64,000 nt of DNA from Salinimicrobium terrae DSM 17865. GTDB taxonomy: Bacteria > Bacteroidota > Bacteroidia > Flavobacteriales > Flavobacteriaceae. This document shows, one piece after another, positions 58,856 through 64,000 of the stretch (its first letter is position 1; the number at the start of each line of letters is the position of its first letter). The notes under the pieces were generated by a model. It did no database searches, was not told the DNA's origin, and worked only from the letters and a program-made list of their open reading frames with translations. The stretch covers positions 378,278 through 442,277 of the forward strand of contig NZ_KE384221.1 of the NCBI RefSeq assembly GCF_000424665.1, given 5' to 3'. Position numbers and translations under genes: made by a program.

Positions 58856-60259
58856 ATGTCTGCAGTTGAATCACATTCCCGCCGTTCCTCCACTACTCCT
58901 ATGAAGCTGGCGAACCTGGAATATTTGAAGCTTTTGCTGCTACATTTTGGGATAGCTTTTGCCATCTATGTTTATGAAGGAGTCTCTTCTCTTTACTTTA
59001 TGGGCGTTATAGGCTATTTTCTTTTCATAACTATTCAAAACGAGAATCGCAATAATGAAGCTCTCATGGCTGCTGCTTATATTGCCGGGGCGGAGGTTTT
59101 CTGGCGAATGACCGGAGCTTTATTATTTTATGAGACGGGGAAATATGGTGTAATATTATTTCTCCTTATTGGGATGTTTTTTAAAGGTACATCGGCAAGA
59201 ACTACGCCTTACTGGTTGTATTTATTGATTTTAGTTCCAGGTATTTTGATCGCATCCATGTCAATAAGCTACGAAGCAGAATTTCGAAAGCTCATCGCCT
59301 TTAACTTAAGCGGTCCGGTATGTTTGGGAGTGACGGCCTTGTACTGTTATTACAAAAAGATTAAGAGCAGAGATTTTCAACGGATGCTTCTAATGATCCT
59401 CGTGCCATTGTTGGCGCAGATGGTGTATCTATATTTGTATACCCCTACTTTACATGAGGGGATAATAAGTCTGTCCGGCAACTACGCTGCAACCGGCGGT
59501 TACGGACCAAATCAGATATCTACTGTTTTTGGTTTGGGTGCTTTCCTCCTCGTAACGCGACTCTTTACAATAAATAGTAAATCAATTAATTTAATTGATC
59601 TTGGGCTCTTAGGTTTAATGGGATATAGAGCACTTATTACTTTTTCAAGAGGAGGAGTGTTTACAGCCGTAATTTGTATAATCCTTTTTGTAATTGTATA
59701 TTATTCTAAACAAGACATTCAAGGGCAAATAAAAACTCGCTTCAAATTAATTTTAATCTCAATTGCATTTTTTGTTATCTGGAGTTTTTCATCTTTAAAA
59801 ACGTTCGGTCTTTTAGACAACCGGTATGCCAATCAAAATGCCGCGGGACAATTAAAGGGGGATATTACGACAGGACGTGTTGAGCTTGTAGTGACAGAGC
59901 TAAAAGGTTTCTATGAACATCCTGTTCTTGGTATTGGAGTTGGAGTTGGAAAGGAATTCAGGGAAAAGAATCTTGGAATTGAAATTGCAACTCATAATGA
60001 ACTGAGTCGTCTCCTCTCCGAACATGGACTACTTGGAGTAGTCGCAATTCTAATTCTTATATTTGTTCCCATTATATTTTGGACAAAATTTAAAAACAAT
60101 TATTATTTTTTGGCGTTCTTAGCCTTTTGGTTCCTCACCATTAATCACTCGGCAATGAGAATTGCCTTACCGGCTTTTGTATATGGGCTTGCGTTATTAT
60201 ATATCGTTGATGATAAAAAAGGCCAATCAACAAGAAAAGGATTGAGGCGTAATAAATGA
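58856..60259 (+). CDS. O-antigen ligase/polymerase-like membrane protein (Wzy/WaaL type)
   Basis: The 467-residue polytopic protein has about ten to twelve hydrophobic segments. GYRALITFSRGGVFTAVICI and a periplasmic loop with HPVLGIGVGVGKEFREKN and IEIATHNELSRLLSEHGLLG together form the O-antigen ligase/polymerase (Wzy_C, WaaL-like) signature, including the conserved HNE. It either polymerises undecaprenyl-linked repeat units in the periplasm or ligates glycan to an acceptor. It is the only such protein in the window. It lies between two GT4 genes. Confidence 0.83.
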   Translation: MSAVESHSRRSSTTPMKLANLEYLKLLLLHFGIAFAIYVYEGVSSLYFMGVIGYFLFITIQNENRNNEALMAAAYIAGAEVFWRMTGALLFYETGKYGVILFLLIGMFFKGTSARTTPYWLYLLILVPGILIASMSISYEAEFRKLIAFNLSGPVCLGVTALYCYYKKIKSRDFQRMLLMILVPLLAQMVYLYLYTPTLHEGIISLSGNYAATGGYGPNQISTVFGLGAFLLVTRLFTINSKSINLIDLGLLGLMGYRALITFSRGGVFTAVICIILFVIVYYSKQDIQGQIKTRFKLILISIAFFVIWSFSSLKTFGLLDNRYANQNAAGQLKGDITTGRVELVVTELKGFYEHPVLGIGVGVGKEFREKNLGIEIATHNELSRLLSEHGLLGVVAILILIFVPIIFWTKFKNNYYFLAFLAFWFLTINHSAMRIALPAFVYGLALLYIVDDKKGQSTRKGLRRNK

Positions 60260-60284
60260 GAGGAGCAGGTGCTGTTAAAAATAG

Positions 60285-61304
60285 TTGATGAAAAAAAGAA
60301 TTCTTTATATAGGTAACAATCTTTCCAATCCCACTTTTACGGCTACCTATATTTCTTTTTTTAGTGAAGTATTGAAGCAGGAGGGCTACTGGGTGAAAAC
60401 GGCATCGGGAAAGGATAATAAGGCACTAAGGCTGATGGAGATGCTCTCCCTAATCTGGACCAACCGCAAACAAACTGATGTTGTTCTTATTGACACATAC
60501 GGGGCCCAGAATTTCTATTATGCCTACAGCATTGGGAAGCTATGTCAGCAGCTAAAGCTGCATTATATTCCAATCTTACACGGGGGGAATCTAAAGGAGC
60601 GCCTCGATAAAACGCCAAACCTTACCAAGTCCCTCTTTGGCAACGCCCGGATCAATGTCGCACCCTCACATTTTTTATATGACATTTTTTTAGATCACGG
60701 TTTTACAAATTCCAAAATAATCCCTAATTCGATTACACTTGAGAATTATCCTTTTAAGGAAAGAAAAGCTTTCGGTCCGAAATTTTTATGGGTCCGCAGG
60801 TTTCAGGAGCGATACAATCCTTTGATGGCTTTAAAGGTTTTTGAGCAGATATACAAGCAGCATCCTGAAGCAAAAATGTGTATGGTGGGGCCGGAAAAGG
60901 ATGGTTCTCTGGAGATGTGCATGAATTATGCTGCGCAGAGAAATTTACCGGTAGAATTCCCGGGGAAAATGAAAAAGAAAGATTGGGCAGCCATTTCAGT
61001 AAATTATGATTTTTTCATTAATTCCACTGATGTTGATAACACTCCTATTAGCGTCATAGAGGCCATGGCCCTGGGTCTCCCGGTGATCTCCACAGATGTT
61101 GGCGGAATGCCTTATCTTATTGAAAATGGAAAAGACGGTATCCTTGTGCCGCAAAATGACGTCTCCACAATGGTCTCTGCCATAGAAGATCTCCTCCAAA
61201 ATCCTGAAAAATGTGAGCAAATCGCACAAGCCGCTTATGAGAAAGTGGGTCGGTTTGACTGGGAAATTGTGAAGGAACAGTGGATAGAGGTTTTTAATGA
61301 ATAA
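60285..61304 (+). CDS. Glycosyltransferase family 4 (copy 1 of a duplicated pair)
   Basis: The 339-residue enzyme has KKRILYIGNNLSNPTFTATY, DVVLIDTYGAQNFYYAYSIG, YIPILHGGNLKERLDKTP, FLWVRRFQERYNPLMALKVF and SVIEAMALGLPVISTDVGG (EX7E) with YLIENGKDGILVPQNDVS. A close paralogue lies at 62074-63087, separated by repeat DNA. Typical GT4 retaining glycosyltransferase of the cytoplasm. It follows the polymerase gene after 25 bases. Confidence 0.88.
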   Translation: MMKKRILYIGNNLSNPTFTATYISFFSEVLKQEGYWVKTASGKDNKALRLMEMLSLIWTNRKQTDVVLIDTYGAQNFYYAYSIGKLCQQLKLHYIPILHGGNLKERLDKTPNLTKSLFGNARINVAPSHFLYDIFLDHGFTNSKIIPNSITLENYPFKERKAFGPKFLWVRRFQERYNPLMALKVFEQIYKQHPEAKMCMVGPEKDGSLEMCMNYAAQRNLPVEFPGKMKKKDWAAISVNYDFFINSTDVDNTPISVIEAMALGLPVISTDVGGMPYLIENGKDGILVPQNDVSTMVSAIEDLLQNPEKCEQIAQAAYEKVGRFDWEIVKEQWIEVFNE

Positions 61305-61527
61305 TGAATAAGGTATATTGAATAATATATAATTTGGCTCTCCCTCATTTTCAGTTAGGGCAAAAGAATAATTTGAACCGAAAAGAGACCAATTCTTCAA
61401 TTAAATTCCAGGTACGAAACTCGAATTTTTCATTTAGATATTTCCTTTGTCAGGCTAAACTATTTTCGTGCTCGTGAGGGCGTGAAAAATGGTCGAAACG
61501 GGTTAGGATTAGGTTTAATACACTGAA

Positions 61528-61573
61528 GCACTTCGACTTTTCCTCCCTCTGGTCGGGCTCAGTGTGACATTTG
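61528..61573 (+). repeat. 46-base core repeat, copy 1
   Basis: The core runs from GCACTTCGACTTTTCC through GGTCGGGCTCAGTGTGACATTTG and closely matches copies at 61777-61822 and 61987-62032, each exactly 46 bases. It is the end of a ~123-base unit that includes a GC-rich imperfect stem around CGTGCTCGTGAGGGCGTG. Confidence 0.75.
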
Positions 61574-61776
61574 AGTAAAAATTGAATTTTCTTTCCTTCT
61601 GTTGGACTGAATTTAATTATGATTAGATTATTCAATTATAGACATGCTCATTGCGTCTAAGATGTGAGAGATGTACTACGAACTAAATCGTCACATCTCA
61701 GATTGAGTTGTTTTCGTGCCCGTGGGGGCGTGAAAACCAGGCCGAAACCGGTAAGGATTAGGTTTAGTACATGGAA

Positions 61777-61822
61777 GCACTTCGACTTTTCCTCCCTTCG
61801 GTCGGGCTTAGTGTGACATTTG
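61777..61822 (+). repeat. 46-base core repeat, copy 2
   Basis: Same core as copy 1 with a few changes (CTTCGGTCGGGCTTAGTGTG). Its upstream part, CGTGCCCGTGGGGGCGTGAAAA, followed by GGATTAGGTTTAGTACATGG, matches the corresponding part of copy 1 nearly base for base. Confidence 0.75.
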
Positions 61823-61986
61823 TTGTAGCACTTTGATCTTCTTCTTAATTCTGGACATGCTTTGGCTCCAAGGAACAAACCTAATTTTAACTTTTATCAG
61901 GTTGAGCTCTTTTTCCGGCTCCCTTTAGGGTCGGGGTAAAACGGGAAAAGGAATAATTAAGTAAAAACAGGAATTAGTACACGCAA

Positions 61987-62032
61987 GCACTTCGACTTTT
62001 CCAACCTCCGCTTGGGCTCAGTGTGACATTTG
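61987..62032 (+). repeat. 46-base core repeat, copy 3
   Basis: The most diverged core of the three (CCAACCTCCGCTTGGGCTCA), still ending in GTGTGACATTTG. Its upstream stem has a different GC-rich sequence, CCGGCTCCCTTTAGGGTCGGG, so the stem varies while the ends are conserved. Confidence 0.7.
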
Positions 62033-62073
62033 TACTTTATTTAATTATTTTTACTTAAATTCTAATACAAGTT

Positions 62074-63087
62074 CTGAAAAATATTCTCTACATAGGAAAT
62101 GAATTGAGAGGAAAAGGAGGGAGTCCCACCTCGATCGACACCCTCACTCCACTTTTAAAAGAAGAAGGGTTCAATGTGAAAACTGCCTCATCCGAAAAGA
62201 ACAAACTCTTTCGATTGGCTGAAATGCTATTCACCGTTTTCAGAAACAGAAAAACCACAGACTACGTACTCATTGATACCTACAGCACCCAAAATTTTTG
62301 GTATGCTTATGCTGTGGCCAGGATTTGTCAAAAGTTCAATTTAAAGTATATCCCTATTCTCCATGGGGGAGAACTTCCTTCACGTATGGAACGTTCCCCT
62401 AAGGCTTCAAAAAGGCTGTTTGGAAAGGCTTATTTTAATGTAGCGCCCTCGCTGTTTATGAAAACTGTTTTTCAGCAGAGTGGTTTTCTTAATGTGAAAT
62501 ATATTCCCAATAGTATTAATCTACAGGAATACTATTTTAAAGAACGACATGATCTGCGCCCAAAACTTCTGTGGGTTCGTGCCTTTGCAGAGATCTACAG
62601 TCCCATGCAGGCAATAAAGGTGCTGGAACTTCTGTTGCCCGATTATCCCAATGCCGAACTATGCATGGTGGGACCGGTTAAGGATGACTCCTGGAAAGAT
62701 TGTATTCGTTACGCAAAACTTCACCGCCTGCCTGTGCAATTTCCCGGCCGATTGTCTAAAAAGGAGTGGACAAAACTTTCAGAACAATATGACATTTTTC
62801 TTAACACTACTAACATTGACAATACCCCCGTTAGTGTTATTGAAGCCATGGCTTTGGGATTACCTGTGGTTTCTACAAACGTTGGCGGACTTCCATACCT
62901 TATTTCTGCGGACATAGACGGAGTACTCGTTCCTCCAAATGAACCGGATCGAATGGCCTCTGCAGTAAAAAATCTTCTTCAGGACCCTCAACGATCATCT
63001 GAAAGAACCCGAGCGGCCAGAGAAAAGGTAGAGGCTTTCGACTGGGAGAGGGTAAAGTTGATGTGGAAGTCTTTATTGAGCGGGTAG
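62074..63087 (+). CDS. Glycosyltransferase family 4 (copy 2 of a duplicated pair)
   Basis: This GT4 enzyme parallels the gene at 60285: VLIDTYSTQNFWYAYAVARI, YIPILHGGELPSRMERSP, LLWVRAFAEIYSPMQAIKVL and SVIEAMALGLPVVSTNVGG (EX7E). The first ATG/GTG/TTG in frame is TTG 62104, but that removes the first beta strand. In the same frame from a CTG at 62074 the product begins KNILYIGNELRGKGG, exactly parallel to KKRILYIGNN in copy 1. I therefore extend the gene to 62074; either a CTG start is used or the original ATG was lost to mutation. Confidence 0.8.
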   Translation: MKNILYIGNELRGKGGSPTSIDTLTPLLKEEGFNVKTASSEKNKLFRLAEMLFTVFRNRKTTDYVLIDTYSTQNFWYAYAVARICQKFNLKYIPILHGGELPSRMERSPKASKRLFGKAYFNVAPSLFMKTVFQQSGFLNVKYIPNSINLQEYYFKERHDLRPKLLWVRAFAEIYSPMQAIKVLELLLPDYPNAELCMVGPVKDDSWKDCIRYAKLHRLPVQFPGRLSKKEWTKLSEQYDIFLNTTNIDNTPVSVIEAMALGLPVVSTNVGGLPYLISADIDGVLVPPNEPDRMASAVKNLLQDPQRSSERTRAAREKVEAFDWERVKLMWKSLLSG

Positions 63088-63118
63088 AATTGAGATCATA
63101 TGAGTCTGCGTTGTTGTG

Positions 63119-63271
63119 GGTTTTCAGTTGTGAGTTGTGAGTTATTTAAAACCTTCGCGTTGCTCAACTTTATTAAATTTATAAGATACCTTGGATTTTG
63201 GCTTTTAAACCCACCCATAGCTCAGAAACGACAACCGAAAAGCTGGATAACTGATAACGGAGAACTGATAA
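63119..63271. repeat. Micro-repeats before the third four-helix-bundle gene
   Basis: TTTTCAGTTGTGAGTTGTGAG at about 63121-63142 and AACTGATAACGGAGAACTGA at about 63248-63269 are simple repeats of the CAGTT/AACTG kind in opposite orientation. They flank a spacer with no convincing gene and end 11 bases before the start codon at 63282. Confidence 0.45.
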
Positions 63272-63281
63272 GAAAAAAGAT

Positions 63282-63644
63282 ATGAAAAGCTACAAAGATC
63301 TGGATATATACAATCTTGCATTTACTTATGCTGTAGAGGTTCATAAGGCTTCTTTAAAAATGCCCAAGTTTGAATTATTTGAGCAGGGGAGTCAGGTAAG
63401 AAGATCGTCAAAAAGTATAAAGGATAATATTGTAGAAGGATATGGTAGAAGAAAATATAAACAGGACTTCATTAAATTTTTAATTTTCAGTCACGCCTCT
63501 CTTCTTGAATGCATTTCACAGTTAGAAATGATCGATGAACTTTATGAGATCCCTGAAATAGAAGAACTGCGAAAGAAATACGATCTTTTAGGAGGAAAAA
63601 TATACTCTTTTATTCAATATGTAGAAAAAAATTGGAAAACTTAA
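63282..63644 (+). CDS. Four-helix-bundle protein (23S rRNA intervening-sequence family)
   Basis: The 120-residue protein has YKDLDIYNLAFTYAVEVHKA, FELFEQGSQVRRSSKSIKDN and IVEGYGRRKYKQDFIKFLIF, family hallmarks, with ASLLECISQLEMIDELYEI in the third helix. It differs clearly from the copies at 10503 and 57219, so the three are not recent duplicates. It lies between a GT4 gene and an IS3-type transposase gene, at the right end of the glycan locus. Function unknown. Confidence 0.85.
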   Translation: MKSYKDLDIYNLAFTYAVEVHKASLKMPKFELFEQGSQVRRSSKSIKDNIVEGYGRRKYKQDFIKFLIFSHASLLECISQLEMIDELYEIPEIEELRKKYDLLGGKIYSFIQYVEKNWKT

Positions 63645-63688
63645 AAAAACCTAGCCCTTGGGTGGTCCCAGCTTTTCATTTGTTTAAT

Positions 63689-63743
63689 TGTCGGGTACTG
63701 AAATAAGTTGACCGTTTTACGGAGTTTTAAACAACTCAGTATT
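63689..63743 (+). mobile_element. Probable left end and leader of an IS3-type insertion sequence
   Basis: TGTCGGGTACTGAAATAAG begins a region 55 bases before the transposase start. TGTCGGGTACTG would fit the TG-starting inverted end of an IS3-family element. The right end is outside the window, so the end cannot be confirmed by its inverted partner. Confidence 0.35.
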
Positions 63744-64000
63744 ATGGCAAATCTACAAGATTTTTCCAAAGAAGCTTCTAATCGAGTAAATCGTTATTTT
63801 AGTAAAAGCTTTAAGCGTAAAAAAGTTCAAGAGATTGAAAAGAATATTTCCACTGTTGCCGAGATTTGCAGGGAATATGAAGTGTCTACAACGGCAGTTT
63901 ATAAATGGTTATATAAATATTCTCGCAATCGCAAACGTGGTGTAAAACAAGTTGTAGAACTTATGAGCGATACCCATAAATTAAAAGATCTAAAAGCCAG
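63744..64000 (+). CDS. IS3-type transposase OrfA (N-terminal part)
   Basis: From the ATG at 63744 a frame of 85 complete codons runs off the window. It encodes a basic start (FSKSFKRKKVQEIEKNI) and a helix-turn-helix (STVAEICREYEVSTTAVYKW) followed by basic LYKYSRNRKRG, then QVVELMSDTHKLKDL, the beginning of a leucine-zipper-like helix. This is the layout of IS3-family OrfA proteins (HTH_Tnp_1 type). An OrfB with the DDE domain should follow outside the window. Confidence 0.75.
   Translation, partial: MANLQDFSKEASNRVNRYFSKSFKRKKVQEIEKNISTVAEICREYEVSTTAVYKWLYKYSRNRKRGVKQVVELMSDTHKLKDLKA

Larger units (their letters stand above)
61305..62073. other. Repeat-rich spacer between duplicated GT4 genes
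   Basis: This 769-base spacer contains three copies of a repeat (about 61451-61573, 61702-61822, 61898-62032). Minus-strand frames of 61-73 codons here (61450, 61657) arise from the repeats, share the same KCF-VLNLIL sequence and have no sign of being genes. No promoter or other gene was found. Confidence 0.65.

Noticed and set aside
61450..61878. Two minus-strand frames of 61 and 73 codons with similar protein sequences
   Set aside because: They lie within the repeat units and resemble each other only because the DNA repeats; composition is not protein-like.
61451..62032. CRISPR array
   Set aside because: Three units at 249- and 210-base spacing with 46-base cores and related spacers do not fit CRISPR repeat-spacer geometry, and no cas genes are present.

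Overview
This window looks like a chromosome fragment of a member of the Bacteroidota, most likely Flavobacteriaceae. The support is low GC content, TANNTTTG-type -7 boxes (TATATTTG, TACATTTG) 17-22 bases before the first gene of several transcription units, almost no Shine-Dalgarno sequences, frequent TTG and GTG starts, and intergenic regions full of the short degenerate repeats seen in flavobacteria. I have no alignment, so genus is not assigned.

Layout. (1) 1-6800 is a housekeeping flank: the start of a cob(I)alamin adenosyltransferase, two tiny membrane proteins, a LolD/MacB-type ABC ATPase, an O-methyltransferase-like protein, a REP-associated tyrosine transposase (RAYT) bracketed by perfect 15-bp-arm palindromes, an ABC-F ATPase and an outer-membrane beta-barrel protein. 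(2) 7180-10440 holds the envelope export pair, a Wza-like lipoprotein and a Wzc-like tyrosine autokinase. (3) 10500-17180 carries an AsnB-like amidotransferase, NeuA-like and NeuC-like nonulosonic-acid enzymes (minus strand), then a pyruvyltransferase and a methyltransferase (plus strand). (4) 17221-25993 is a minus-strand operon with two polyprenyl-phosphate-sugar modules (GT2, methyltransferase, GtrA, GT-C). (5) 26139-48736 is one long plus-strand operon of 22 genes: Wzm/Wzt-type ABC exporter, sulfotransferase, many glycosyltransferases and methyltransferases, WecB and finally NeuB. (6) 48781-50423 is a minus-strand island with a frameshifted methyltransferase and an unknown protein. (7) 50537-63644 is a second plus-strand series of glycosyltransferases with a Wzy-like polymerase and a duplicated GT4 gene, ending at an IS3-type transposase that runs off the window.

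Taken together, 7-63 kb is a very large surface-glycan locus with roughly 28 glycosyltransferase-like genes. It should build a nonulosonic-acid-containing, methylated, pyruvylated and probably sulfated polysaccharide, or several glycans in parallel, because it has both an ABC exporter and a Wzy-like polymerase. No initiating phosphoglycosyltransferase and no Wzx flippase were found here.

The least ordinary layer is the repeat biology. There are RAYT-associated palindromes, three separate four-helix-bundle genes sitting in repeat-rich junctions (two between inverted repeats), and the same class of micro-repeats inserted in frame into at least two enzymes and forming the C-termini of others. 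No CRISPR array, tRNA or rRNA gene was seen. Most functions are family-level inferences from motifs read by eye.
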